Shown one piece after another: positions 1-12,130 of a stretch of DNA of 64,000 nt (position 1 is its first letter; every line of letters begins with the position of its first letter). Origin of the DNA: Linepithema humile (lineage: Eukaryota > Arthropoda > Insecta > Hymenoptera > Formicidae). The translations under genes and the position numbers were made by a program. Under the pieces are notes generated by a model. It did not search any database and was not told where the DNA came from. It saw nothing but the letters and a program-made list of their open reading frames with translations. The DNA lies in NCBI RefSeq assembly GCF_040581485.1, contig NC_090129.1, positions 25,922,764 through 25,986,763 on the forward strand. Reading direction: 5' to 3'.

Positions 1-123
1 CAGAAAAACTATTATGTCAAAAATATTATACTATAATTTGTCCGAAATATCATTACATATTTTATGAAAAATTTGGAAGAGATTATTATTACAATTAATT
101 TACAATTTGACAATATTTTGTAG

Positions 124-519
124 GAGTGTGTCATGCAGAGGATTTGTGCTACTTATTTTATCCTCATATGATAAAAGATTTCTTACCGCCTGAATTGGAT
201 TCGGAAGAATACAAAGTAATAAGTCGCTGTGTACAAATGTGGACGGATTTTGCTAAAACAGGGTATGTAATGAACTTAATACACACCTCTTTCCGAATCT
301 TAGAAAGAGTGATAATAATTCATTTCTTTAACTTAAACTAATTTCAGAAATCCAACGCCTACTATTACCGATTTGATTCCGGTCAAGTGGGAACCAATAA
401 AAGACGGAGATACATACAATTATTTAAACATTAATACTAATCTTCGAATGGAAACTCTCCGTAAAAAAGAGCAACGATGGGATTGGGAAAACTTGAAAAT
501 AAAAAACACAAAGTTATAA
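124..519 (+). CDS. Carboxylesterase (alpha-esterase, E4/FE4-like), last two exons only
   Basis: These are the final two coding exons of a carboxyl/choline-esterase whose upstream exons lie left of the window. Exon 124-262 follows a TAG acceptor and ends at a GTATGT donor. Exon 348-519 follows TTTCAG and ends at a TAA stop (517-519). They join in phase. The first exon carries the catalytic histidine in the context GVCHAEDL, and the second gives the usual C-terminal part (NPTPTITDLIPVKWEP onward). The exon structure and sequence closely match the intact paralogue at 3451-7675, so this is the preceding member of the same tandem array. The family hydrolyses carboxylic esters and often acts in detoxification. 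Whether the whole gene is intact cannot be judged from here. Confidence 0.85.
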
Positions 520-839
520 AACTTTGTGTGTATTTATAAAAAATCAATTATAGCAAAATTTTTTCAGCACTAAAATTGATTTTTTAAACATTTTGGACTT
601 ATAATAAATGTTTTTTCGTTTATCTATAAAAAAGATTTTTGCACCTAAAATTTTTTACATCCAAAAATTTAGATATAAAAAATTTTTTACACCTAATTAA
701 ATATAACACATTTTTATATTCAGTGCGTTTTATATTTGGTGAGTGAGAGTACTAGCATTATTGCTCTTTTAAAGATTGAAATCAATTTCTGTTTGAAAAA
801 ACGTCGAGACACTAATATTTTCGTGCTATAACTCTTGCG

Positions 840-845
840 AATAAA
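840..845 (+). terminator. Candidate polyadenylation signal of the first esterase
   Basis: AATAAA lies about 320 bases after the stop codon. The surrounding sequence (GAATAAACTTTATT) resembles the one after the intact esterase (GAATAAACTTTTT), which supports it as an inherited 3' UTR signal. Confidence 0.4.
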
Positions 846-1777
846 CTTTATTGCGAGTAGATTACGTGTGTGTATCGACGACGAAATCGAATTTCATTCG
901 CGGCCCGATCATATATCCACATTATCGATAGTAGTCTGGAATTGAGTTTGGAGATTAAAAAAAATTAAAGTAAAAGTAGTACATGCACTACAAATAAAAA
1001 ATAAACAGCTTTCTCTATATACTTTTACTTAACTTCACGTAAATACATCTATGTCATATTCGTATTTTTCATACTACACATTTGTAAAATTTATAAAATT
1101 AAAAAAAAAATTAGGTATTGCAAATATATTATAATATAAGAGAGGCATTAGAGAGGCACATTTCAATCATAAATCATAACTGGTTTGGTTGGAGGCATGT
1201 TTCAACCAAATATATTTGTCATCGTCACAAAAATTTGGTTTCTTCAAATATTTATCCTAGTGTACACACAGAGAAATAAAAAAAGAACAATCAAATATAC
1301 GTTACGATCTGTATTTGGCACTATTTTTATATATTTCAGTAAAAGTGTTTTTTCCGTGTATTAAAATACCGTTTATCTAGCCGCTTAAAAAAGAGCAAAA
1401 CTAATAACCAAATATTGTTCTAACCATCACCATAATCATCTAAATTCGGCTCGTATAAATGTGACTTATACATGATAAGAGATAAGAGAAGATAAATATG
1501 TTTATACATATAAGAAATACGTTCATACGTATTTAAAAAAATAATATTGCCACATCAACCTTATTCAAAAAGCATCGGTAATATTGTAAACAAAAAACAA
1601 CGATTCAATAAACCACTTTAGTAATCCGCATTGCAAGGATTATCCGAGTGATTTCATAATCATGTTCTGTTATACGATACTACGGATACACATTCGGCTG
1701 CAGAATTTTGCACAATCATCTAACGTCAACCATTGGATCTGATAACATTCTTTTCTCATCGCTTTTTCAATGTGTCC
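846..1777. other. Intergenic DNA between esterase copies
   Basis: AT-rich sequence without convincing reading frames. No repeat or RNA gene was recognised. The last roughly 150 bases resemble the leader of the intact esterase copy (shared stretches such as GATTATCCGAGTGATTTC versus the corresponding part near 3290-3310), so they are probably the old 5' region of the broken copy. Confidence 0.4.
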
Positions 1778-2403
1778 ATTAAACAACAACAGAGTGGAAC
1801 AGAGTGGATAAACGTGCGTGAAGAAAAATTAATCGACATTGTCGAGAAATCTGTCTGCGGTGACAACTACTGCGCCTTCCGAAAAATATCTCACGCAAAA
1901 CCGTTAGTTGGAGAACTCAGATTTAAGGTGAATATATAGCGCTCTATTGCTAACGATCACTTTTGTACGATTAAATAATACGGGGCGTGTAGAAGAGAGA
2001 ATGAAATGTCTCGTAAGTGGGTAGAGTGCAATTAACTAAACAAGAAAGTCCTTTAGACTGTAGGATATACGCTCTAGGTGTATCAGTAATGAGTATCGCA
2101 CGGCAATGAAAAATAAAGTTTCTGCTCACTCACTGCTCACGTGTTACTTGTCCTCGCCGAACGATCAAACTTTTCTCATCGTCTAGTCGCGCGAAACACG
2201 CGAATCATTTACCAATCCTTTTAGAATAGACTTTAATTTACCGATATATTTTTCTAGGAGCGTCTCATAGGGAGGATTTGTTCTACTTATTTCATTCTCA
2301 TAGGATGAAAGATTTCGGCTTGACACTACCTGGACCTGATTCGGAAGAATATCAAATAGTAGATCGCTTAGTTCAGATGTGGACGGATTTTGCTAAATCT
2401 TGG
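1778..2403 (+). pseudogene. Broken alpha-esterase copy: first and penultimate exons only
   Basis: Two blocks match exons of the intact esterase. Block 1778-1927 corresponds to exon 1 (VREEKLIDIVEKSVCGDNY, then LRFK and a GTGAAT donor), but the position of the start codon reads ATT instead of ATG, and a short AGAGTGGA duplication lengthens the first codons. Block 2258-2403 corresponds to exon 7 with the catalytic-histidine motif (GASHREDLFYLF) behind a TTTCTAG acceptor. Its donor is lost: the intact copy has GG|GTATGT, here GG|ATATGT. Exons 2 to 6, including the catalytic serine, are missing; only about 330 bases separate the blocks. A faint trace of the last exon may follow near 2470-2510. 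This is a deletion-derived pseudogene. Confidence 0.85.
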
Positions 2404-2520
2404 ATATGTTACAAACTTAATATCTTTTTCCGAATCTCCAAGTATGTTGATAATTATTTTTTAATCAATTTCGGCAATCTCGTTATCACGGATCCTGCTA
2501 TTTCTTTAAAAATTTATTAA

Positions 2521-3450
2521 GCTAAGAAATATAGTAAAATACGAAATTAAAATAAATGATTCAAATTATCATCAAATATCCATATTCAACGTACAAAATA
2601 AAAATTTTGTACCATCGTAAAATAAAGTAAAAAAATTTTTTGACAGTAAAACAAGTTTTAAAAAATATATAGCGCGGTAATATCGCAATAATATTATCCT
2701 ATGCATCATTTTTCGTCTCACTGATGATAGCAATATGTCATTCACAAGAAGAAAAAGTGTGCGTAATAAATGTAACTTATGAGTACAGTTGAACATTTTT
2801 TTTACATAAATGTTATTTTTTAGGTCTAAATCCTTACAAATTATCGTTCACTTTTTGACGATAATAATACAGCGAAAGGATTAAGTTTCCAATTTAATGT
2901 GAAACATGTTTAATATCTACAGATTCAATCAATGTGAAAAGAAATAATTCAAAATTCCATTGAATTGTGTACTTTGCAAAATTGCAAATGCAAAAATTAG
3001 TATAGTAGAAAAAACATTTAAGCTGTTTGTCACTGTATCATTTAACATAAGTTATTGTAAAAATATTTAAAAGAAAGAACCAAGTTTTGCTTTCAAAAAT
3101 GCTTTTAAATAGATGGCTTATAAAGAAACGATTTATAATCAGACAGAATAGAAATAAAAAAAATATATTAATATATATTTTCAAAAGTAGCATTGTTGTC
3201 AATGCCATTCAAAAAATTCCAGTAATAATATCATGAAAGAAGATGAAAATAAACGAGAATCGTTACTCTTTCTCCCTACTCTCAGCGAGAATCATCTGAG
3301 TGATTACGTAATCATGCTCCGTTATAAGATACTACGAATACACGCGCACTCGACGAGAGTCGCACTTTCATACGAGTCCACAGTTTCGCTGTGTCAGTCG
3401 ATCGGCTTGTTCACACTGTACTCTTTCATCGCACTTTTAACGTGGCTACT
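2521..3450. other. Intergenic DNA and 5' leader of the intact esterase
   Basis: AT-rich, no supported gene. The part from about 3230 to 3450 is likely the promoter and 5' UTR of the next esterase, because its sequence is partly conserved upstream of the broken copies. Confidence 0.35.
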
Positions 3451-6400
3451 ATGGACAACAACAGAGTGGATGTATATGTATGTGAAGGAAAATTAATCGG
3501 CATCGTTGAGAAAAGTGTCTACGGCGACAATTACATCGCCTTCCGAGGAATACCTTACGCGAAACCACCAGTTGGACAACTCAGATTTAAGGTGAATGCA
3601 CAGCGTTTCATTGAGAACTTAACTTTAATTCGAGTTTAACTAGCGGTTTGTTTGAATCTTTTTCTATATATTTCTTTCTATCTAAAACAGAAACTAAGAA
3701 ATAAAGAGAGTAAGTGTATTGACAGTTAAAATTTACTAGTAAATAATCCTGATAAAATAATTATTAATGACCAATATATTACGATTATCTTATCTGTTTC
3801 ATAGAAGTTTTCTACAAGTTCGTGCTTTATCACTACAAGTTTATAAGCATTATTCATTCCACTGGCGCAACTTATGTAATATGTAAAGTGTGCATCACGT
3901 TTCTCCTTCAACTAACATAACAATATTTTATAATGTAATCTAACAACAGACAGAAATTAAGTAAAGTATTGAATTGTATTGTAAGCATTAAAAAATCGAA
4001 ATTTCTAATGTTTAAATCAAAATATTAATAATATACAATTAAAAAATGGTATGCAAACAATTTCTAGTTTTCTAATTGACGTTCTGTTAACATTGCTACA
4101 TAATTTTATACATTTGCAAAATAATTTGATAGATTGCATTACCAATTTTGACAAATTTGAATTCTTAATTTAAAGAAATTGAAAGATGCAGCGAATTAGA
4201 TAATATTAAATTTCCAACGTGTATTTATTACTGAAAATAAATACGTATATCATAAATACACTGTAAAAAATTGCCTAAAAATTCAGACACATTTTTGTCT
4301 GAATTTTCAGATCTGGGTGCCTGAAAGTAATTTCAAACAATCTGTCTTAATTATCAGGGTAGTTTTTCTGAAAGTTCAGAATAGTGGCGCGTCTGTCCGA
4401 AAAATTTAGAATTGGTGACCAAAAAATTAGACAACATATTTGAAAGCAGCATCTGTCTAAAATTTCAGACATGCTGTGGTTTTATAACCCGATGCGTGGA
4501 TGTTCGCGCAGTAGCGAAGACGCAGTAGCAGTGTAACAAATGCAGTTAAAGCAGTCTCAACTGACGTCGCGTCGTGGAATCCATTACGGAATATTAGTTA
4601 GGCTGATGGCAGAGAACGAGATGTAAGTCATAGTCGTGGACGTATGGTAAGGCAGAGAAAAACGTAAGTCGTGAAAGTTATTGTGTGGATACGTTTCACG
4701 ACTTACGTTTTTCTCTGTCTTACCATACGTCCACGACTATGACTTACACCTCGTTCTCTGCCATCAGCCTAACTAATATTCCGTAATGGATTCCACGACG
4801 CGACGTCAGTTGAGACTGCTTCAACTGCATTTGTTACACTGCTACTGCGTCTTCGCTACTGCGCGAACATCCACGCATCGGGTTATAAAACCACAGCATG
4901 TCTGAAATTTTAGACAGATGCTGCTTTCAAATATGTTGTCTAATTTTTTGGACACCAATTCTAAATTTTTCGGACAGACGCGCCACTATTCTGAACTTTC
5001 AGAGAAACTACCCTGATAATTAAGACAGATTGTTTGAAATTACTTTCAGGCACCCAGATCTGAAAATTCAGACAAAAATGTGTCTGAATTTTTAGGCAAT
5101 TTTTTACAGTGTAATTGAATATAATATGTTAGCAAATTTTATTTAGGATCCCGTACCGCCAGAACCATGGGCCGGCGGCAGAGATGCTTCGAAACATGGA
5201 AATATCAGTATTCAGATGGATTCATTTACACAAGAAATGATTGGCGATGAAGATTGCCTTTATTTAAATGTGTATACTATAAATATAAATCTGAGAAAAA
5301 AACGTTCTGTAATGGTGTGGATACATGGTGGTGGTTTTTCTTCGGGTTCGGGCGATTCGAGTTTATATGGTCCCGATTATATTATTCAGAAAGACGTTAT
5401 ACTAGTCACGCTAAATTACAGACTAGGTGTTCTCGGTACGTTATTCATTAGCTCGATATCGCATTCCTAATATTCGCGATTCTTTTTTACATGTAAAAAT
5501 CATTTCATATTCAAATATACTTCATTAAGATTCTTCAATAGTATATGTCCTCAGGTTTTCTTAATTTAAATGATGAAGTAGCAGCGGGCAATCAAGGTCT
5601 GAAGGATGTAGTCATGGCACTACAATGGGTTCAGAAAAATATATCAAAATTTGGTGGCGATCCGGAAAATGTCACTATCTTTGGCGAAAGCGCTGGTGGA
5701 ACTATTGTTCATTATTTGGCTATATCTCCAGTAGCTAAAGGTATATAGATAAAATATATAATCTTAATATTAATTTTTTATTACTTTCAAGTAAACTTTA
5801 CAAAAAAAAAATTTTAATGCAATTTCTAAAATTTTAATTAAGATTTTGCATATAAAGAATGTATGTAATGTTAAACTTTTCGAAATAATTAAAAATAAGA
5901 CCAATTATTTCTCTCAAAATTTTTTATTTAAAACATCGATTGCAAATTAAGAAAACTGATTAAAAAGACTTCAATTGCTTCTAAAATAGCTATACATTAT
6001 TAAAACATTATTAAAAGAAATGAAAAAGATAGAAACAAGAATTTATGATGATAAAACAAATACACATAATTAAAATATTTTTATCTACTGTATGTGTATG
6101 CGCCAGGTTTATTCCACAAGGCAATTTCGCAGAGCGGTGTTGCCACGAATCCTTGGGCCTTTACCGAGCGAGAGCCTCCCTCAACTAACAAAGGTTTCCA
6201 GCTAGCCGAGAAACTCGGAAAAGTGACCACAGATGCCAAGGTTGCGTACGAGTTTCTCAAAAAAATCGACGCGAAAAAACTTAGACTTGTTGAACAAAAA
6301 ACTCTCACGACTAAAATGGTTAGTTTTTTTTTTTGAAAATTTTATTATAATTATTTTAATATTACTGCAGTATGAATTATACAAGCAAGCTGTACGCATA

Positions 6401-7675
6401 AAGTAATTTTATTCTTTGTGCAGGAAAAACAACAATTCTTTTTGTCGTTCTCACCCAGTATGGATTACGAGTCATCAAATCCGTTTTTTCCAAAAGACAT
6501 AAAAACGTTAATTCGTCGCGGAGTTAAAGTGCCGTTTCTTCTAGGATATAATAATTGTGAAGGATCATATTTTATATCTATTATTTATAATAATCGTAAG
6601 TACATTTACTTTTGCCTGCACTAATATATCTTTTATTATAAGTCACTTGTTCCTTATCAAAAGTTTCTGTTAATCTAATAATATAATAAAAATCATACAA
6701 ATAATTTCAGAGAAAAGAAAAACGAGTCTTAAGGAAATCGATTCCGATTTCAGGAGAGCCATATATCCCTCAGTTTTGTCTAAACTGTCACAGATACCGA
6801 TTACTGTTGAAGAATTACGCTTTTTATATTTTGGTAACAAAACAGTGTCAGAAGAAACTCTGTTGAATTATTCAAATTTTTTAAGCGACGAAGCATTTTA
6901 CCAAGGCATTATAGAGGTGGCTGATATACAAAGCAAATCGAGTAATCGTAGTGCAACGTATCTATATAAATTTTCATATGAAAATGAATCTTCTGTCATG
7001 AGAAAAATTATGGGCGTTACGCTTCCAGGTACTGTCTCGAATAATGCATAAAAAAATATATCTTTAAATCCATATAGAACAAAAATGCTAAAATAGATTT
7101 TTACAATATATATTATTTCAAGAAAAATGGAACATAATTTTAAGATTTTTTATAAAGATATTTTTTAGTAAAAAAAATTAATAATTTTTAGTATATATGT
7201 ATATATAATATATTATATTTGGAAATACTAAATATAAAAATGTAGAATAGAAAATAGTATACTGATTAATCTAATAGATGACAATATTTTATAGGAGTGT
7301 CTCATGGAGAAGATTTATTCTACTTATTTTATCCTCATAAAATGAAAGATTTCGGTTTAGAACCTCCTGAACTGGATTCAGACCAATACAAGATAATAAG
7401 TTACTTAACACAGATGTGGACGGATTTTGCTAAAACAGGGTATGTCACAAACTTAATACCTTTTTCCGAAAGCGTGTACAATTCATTTCTAATTCAAATT
7501 CATTCATTTCAGGAATCCAACGCCTGCTGTTACGGATTTAATTCCAATCAAGTGGATGCCTTTAAAACACGGAAATACATGCGATTATTTAAATATTAAT
7601 ACGGAACTTCGCATGGAAACTTTCCGTAAAGGAGAACAACGATGGGATTGGAAAAATATAAAAAATAAATTATAA
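3451..7675 (+). CDS. Carboxylesterase (alpha-esterase, E4/FE4-like), complete
   Basis: A complete serine esterase of 541 residues in eight exons: 3451-3591, 5147-5435, 5555-5740, 6107-6318, 6424-6595, 6711-7028, 7295-7439, 7513-7675. All introns are GT-AG and the summed length (1,626 nt) is a multiple of three. The start at 3451 gives MDNNRVDVYVCEGKL with no signal peptide, so a cytosolic enzyme is expected. Family landmarks are present: FRGIPYAKPPVG near the N-terminus, the oxyanion-hole HGGGF, NYRLGVLGFL, the nucleophile Ser189 in GESAGG, the acidic residue in GYNNCEGSYF, and the catalytic histidine in GVSHGEDLFYLF. The length is normal for the family. Enzymes of this clade hydrolyse dietary and xenobiotic esters. 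Juvenile hormone esterases are related, but the lack of a signal peptide argues against that role. Intron 1 is enlarged by a palindromic insertion. Confidence 0.93.
4259..5111. mobile_element. 853-bp palindromic foldback element in esterase intron 1
   Basis: Two arms of 418 bp (4259-4676 and 4694-5111) are near-perfect reverse complements around a 17-bp loop (4677-4693). The termini read CACTGTAAAAAATTGCC and its complement, and TA flanks both ends (4257-4258 and 5112-5113), consistent with a TA target duplication. No transposase frame is present, so this is a non-autonomous element. TA duplication suggests mobilisation by a Tc1/mariner-type transposase, but the family is not identified. Inside the arms a CAGAC/GTCTGA-type motif recurs many times. 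Confidence 0.9.
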
Positions 7676-7772
7676 TGCTATGTCCGCATAAACCTTAATA
7701 TTGTTATAGGAAATTTGAAATCGATTTTTTTTTATTTATTAGTGAAAATGTCGAGAAAATATCGGGCTAGAG

Positions 7773-7778
7773 AATAAA
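7773..7778 (+). terminator. Candidate polyadenylation signal of the intact esterase
   Basis: AATAAA about 98 bases after the TAA stop, a typical spacing. Confidence 0.5.
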
Positions 7779-8801
7779 CTTTTTACGAAATAACTTTAAG
7801 TATAATTAAAGTATTCTCAAATGTGATTATAAATTTATTTTTAAGATTTTAAGGAATATGGTTAAGATTTTATAGAATATAATATTTTAAAAATAAACAA
7901 AATAAACATAAAATAAATATAATATCAATTACTTTACTAATTATTGTCAAAAAAAGTTTATATTAGCAGAAATGCCTAAGTTACAACGACATCATTGAAC
8001 GTAAAATTTCTTATCAAGAAAAAAAAAATTTTTAATCAGATCCAAAATTAAGCAAAGACGTATGTTATAATAAAAGATTATCAACTGACAACATTTTGAT
8101 TTTATAACACACTGAGAAGTGAGCATTAAAATCTTACAAGATTCTAAGTTACATTAGATATAATTACTTTATTTTAAATTTAACGTAAACGTGGTTTTCT
8201 CTTCATTTTTTTCCAGAGTGATCACGAATACGCGATCCCACGTCGACGCGTTGTTTGAATAGATAACAGAAAATGTTTTTGTAATTTGTTTGTGATGCTC
8301 GGTTCCTCTAACGTATAAAGGCAAATTCTATAAATTATATTCGCTACGTGATTGTAAACGTAATATTCGTTGCAGTCGAAAAATATTTTTGCAATGCGTT
8401 CGATACTTTGATTCTATTTGAGAATTCTAGAATAGAATTGTTCTAAAATAGATTTTAGAACAGAAAAAAATATGCTCGTTATTCCAATTTATTTTTCTAA
8501 AGTGTTTCTAAAGAACATTTTATATTAGATAATATATTATAATGTGTAATTTTTTAAAATTGCTATCTCTTATCTCTAACTTTTGAGTAACTAGTCGTTT
8601 CGCAATTGAAACTGTATGAAGTAAATATCATAGATTGAGTTAAAGAAAAGAAAAGGAATAACCTTGATGCTAATATTCACTCATTTCGCATCACGATAGT
8701 CTGTCGCAAGTTTTGCGATTACTAATTTTGCTTTGATATACATAATCGCACCTCATAGATCGCTTGTCTAGTTGATGCATCGTTCTTCCAAAATAGCTAT
8801 T
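7779..8801. other. Intergenic DNA between esterase copies
   Basis: AT-rich. No gene, RNA gene or clear repeat was recognised. The last few hundred bases are the probable remnant promoter of the broken copy that starts at 8802. Confidence 0.35.
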
Positions 8802-10183
8802 ATGGATAGCATCAGAGTGGACATATATACGCGTCGGGGTGAGTTAATTGGCATCATCGAAGAAGATGTTTACGACAGGCGTTACATTGTCTTCCGAGAA
8901 GTATGCGAAAGCACCGATTGGTAAACTCAGATTTCGAGTGAGTAAATTGTAATAAGCTTCATCGTAACAAGCGCATACAACAATAGCAGTTAATTTTAAT
9001 CTTGGTTCAACTGACTGTTTATCACTCTCTACAGGCGAAGTTAGATATAATTAATTGCTTAAAACAGATTACACGTAAATGACATTGATAAAACTAGCTC
9101 TGATTATGTTACGCAATGTTATCATTTTCTCAATTTTATAATATAATAAAATATAATAACCCGTAATCTTTCAAAAAATTTCTGAATTTATAAATTATTA
9201 AATTTCGAATTTTAAATAAGCAAAACAGTCAGTCATAATCGAATATCTTTTTTGATAAGTAGTGAGCATCTATTATTTATTTATACGATTTTGAAGCTTT
9301 AGTCAAAAACTTTTCCGATCAGAATAAGTATTTAGTTAACAAATGTCCAGTATGTAATCAATCAATAATCGAGCAATCTGATTTACGATTTTCGACTGAT
9401 ATCGATTGCTGAAAGTCTACTGTTTACGTTTCTCCTTACATGCTTGACAGAATGCATGATATGCGAGAACTTGTGCGAACGACGCTTATAAAAACTTTCA
9501 TAGTTCATTGTTAGCAGTAAGAATGTTTCTAATCATATTACATCCTACTTCGTTGGCAAAAGCAGAAGTAGATTAATAATGGATTAATTATAATTTATAG
9601 GCGTACTTGCTTTTTTATCAATTGTTTGCAGAACATACATACTTCGCAACTAATTCCCATCTCTGGTCTGGATGTTATTGAAATTTTGCGATAAAACTGG
9701 ATATTAATCTTTTCGTATATCTGCATTCGTATCTCTGATCCAGACAATTAGCATATGTAAATTTCTATTCTTGCTTCTAGCAAGTTGGCACATTTCTCTC
9801 TATTATCAATTTACAGGAAACTATGGAACAATCTGTAATTGTGTGTGTTTTCATTAAAGATAAATATGGAATTGAAGATAAATTATTGAAAAAAAATTTT
9901 ACGTATTTAAAATCTCGAAAATATCAGTCTGATAGCAGAGACGTTTCGAAATTCGAAAACGTAACCGTTCGAACTGATACGTTGCACAAACAAATTGACG
10001 ACAAAAATAGCATCTATCTAAATGTACATATTATAGATATTGAACTGGTAGAGAAAAACATTCTATGACGTGTAGATCACTCTGCCGGCTTTTATACAGG
10101 TTCCGGCAATGCATTCTTTTACGGTCCCGATCATATCATCCGGAAGGACGTGGTCGCTTTGAATTATAGATTAGATGTCCTCA
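8802..10183 (+). pseudogene. Broken alpha-esterase copy: exons 1 and 2 only
   Basis: Block 8802-8937 matches exon 1 of the intact esterase (start MDSIRVDIYTRRGELIGI, ending before a GTGAGT donor), but a small deletion at about 8900 removes part of the GIPYAK region and shifts the frame into a TAA. Block about 9930-10183 matches exon 2: RDVSKFENV and SIYLNVHI, then, after a frame break near 10063, the HGGGF region decayed to HSAGF, followed by YGPDHIIRKD and NYRLDVL. The exon 2 donor is lost (intact copy CTCG|GTACGTT, here CTCA|ATACGTT). No later exons, and so no catalytic serine or histidine, were found downstream. The copy cannot encode an enzyme. Confidence 0.85.
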
Positions 10184-11380
10184 ATACGTTGCCCATGCGA
10201 TACGCAATCGTTGTATGTTACTCGCGTTTAATAATCGATATTTCTGAGCACATTTAAATTTAACTTTTTGAATTTTAATGGAATCTCGCTTACTGATCTC
10301 GATACTGATCGATAAATTTTCAAAAGCGATTTTTCCGAATAGAAAAATCGATATAAAAATTTCTATAATCTATGATTTGGATTCAAATTTTTTAACATAA
10401 AATTAGAAGGCTTTTATAACACAATACTGCCGCATTAATAAATCGAATCAAATAATATAGTTAAAATCGCGGGCAGAAATCTGAAATCAAATAATTCGAC
10501 TCCAAAATTTTCGTGTAATATTGTTAAAAGTTTTAGTCCTCATAATTCTCGCTACAATTTTAATTGCGGTTTTACAATTTTGTAATAAAACTATCGTTTA
10601 ACTTAGTTTATCAACAGAATAATTTGTTTACCAGCGCGATATAGATGCTGATCAATTAGTTACAAATAATTAAAAGACTTCAACAAATATCAATACATTT
10701 ATGAAATATTTTTTTCTTTTTATCATAGCAAATACCTATGGTTAATTTAAATAAATTAATTTGCAACAAAAAAACACAAATAGTATAGCTCTTTAGATTT
10801 TTACAATTTATATCATAAAACAGCAATGAACAAGAATTGGAAAATAGTCAAGATTTGCAATGAAAATCCAACGAAATATACCAGAATTTGCTGACAATCG
10901 TGAAAATTTCACTATTCATCAGTAACAGCTGACTATTGTGCAGCTTTCACTGCTGTCAGTATATTAAGGATTTGAATAAGGATATTCGCGAATTCACCAA
11001 TATATATATATATATATATATATATTGTATATCTATAGAGACATTGGGTATCACCAGATACCCAGTTCAGAATCTCCAAACACGCGTTTAATCACAGATG
11101 TATTCGTCAATTTAGAATCAATTTTTTAAATATTTAAGTGCTAATAAAAATTTTGAAATAAAGAATATAAAAGATTCCCCTTTTTCTTCCTTTCTCTCCC
11201 GCGAATAAAATTAACAGATAAAAATACATTTCCTATAATTAATTTTAATTAAACTATTGTAAAAGGAAGAATTTAAATTAGAAATTTACAAAACTTTTAC
11301 TTTTTTCTGCTGCTCAGTATCTTACATATTTACAAATAGAGCAGTTAACAGCAGAGAAAGTACAGAACAGTACAGTCCTG
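10184..11380. other. Intergenic DNA
   Basis: AT-rich, with no supported gene. It contains a (TA)n run at 11001-11025. Nothing else stands out. Confidence 0.4.
11001..11025. repeat. (TA)n microsatellite
   Basis: An uninterrupted 25-base TA dinucleotide run. Confidence 0.95.
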
Positions 11381-12090
11381 GGGATCGTTAGGTTTATCGT
11401 CCTTGGAGCAAATGTCATGGAATCTCAAAGCGCATGCGTTTCTTCTGACGAAGCAGTCGCTTATTCGTCGATTATTGCGGTCTTATCAACCGATTCGACC
11501 GCGTCGTCTATCGATTGGTGAATCACTTTTTCGGTGAAAATAAGGAAATGCGAACTATATACCAGTGTGAAGTTTAGGAAAGGGACAGTTACAAAGTATT
11601 GTGTAATCAATCCACTTGATTAAGCGATCTAACACTCGACGGCCAGAGACGTGTAAGCGATACGTGGGAGCACAAGTCAGTGCGTGTGAATAACGTTGGC
11701 AATTAGTTACCTATAACGTTGTGAACTGCGGCACGGAGCTGCCTTCGAACGGTTGATATACGGACTTCTTCTATTTTTCTCGCCGCGTGGTTCGTCTCGC
11801 TCGCGTATTTCGCGCATTTCGACAACGACAAACATCAAAATTTACAGTTACAATCACGTTACATTTTCCAAAATTCCCATTTTTGCGAATTCATCGAGTG
11901 TCGATTTTGATATACTTTAATCTGTGCCGAACGAAACAAACAATATAATCATCTGTATTCGCATATCAGACTTATTTGAAAGATAGTGACAGTTTCGTTA
12001 GACAACGCGAGGAACGTGTGTAAACATTGTTTAGAGACTATTGGTTAAATATTTTTCGTTCGTCTGTGGCTTTGTCTTTAAAGTGACACG
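11381..12090 (+). promoter_or_regulatory. Putative promoter and 5' UTR of the large intronless gene
   Basis: This segment is visibly richer in G+C and CpG than its surroundings, up to the start codon at 12091, as expected of an insect housekeeping-type promoter and leader. No TATA box was recognised. The transcription start cannot be fixed from sequence. Confidence 0.35.
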
Positions 12091-12130
12091 ATGAGTGACA
12101 CGATGAGCAACACGATGAGCGACACGATGA
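12079..12130 (+). repeat. 12-bp tandem repeat over the start codon
   Basis: About four copies of a unit like GACACGATGAGC straddle the initiation site, beginning in the leader and continuing in frame as SDTM/SNTM repeats. Gain or loss of units would change the number of start codons without shifting the frame. Confidence 0.85.

Noticed and set aside
3233..3496. Open frame overlapping the start of the intact esterase
   Set aside because: It lies in a different frame over the leader and exon 1; the ATG at 3451 gives the family-typical N-terminus.
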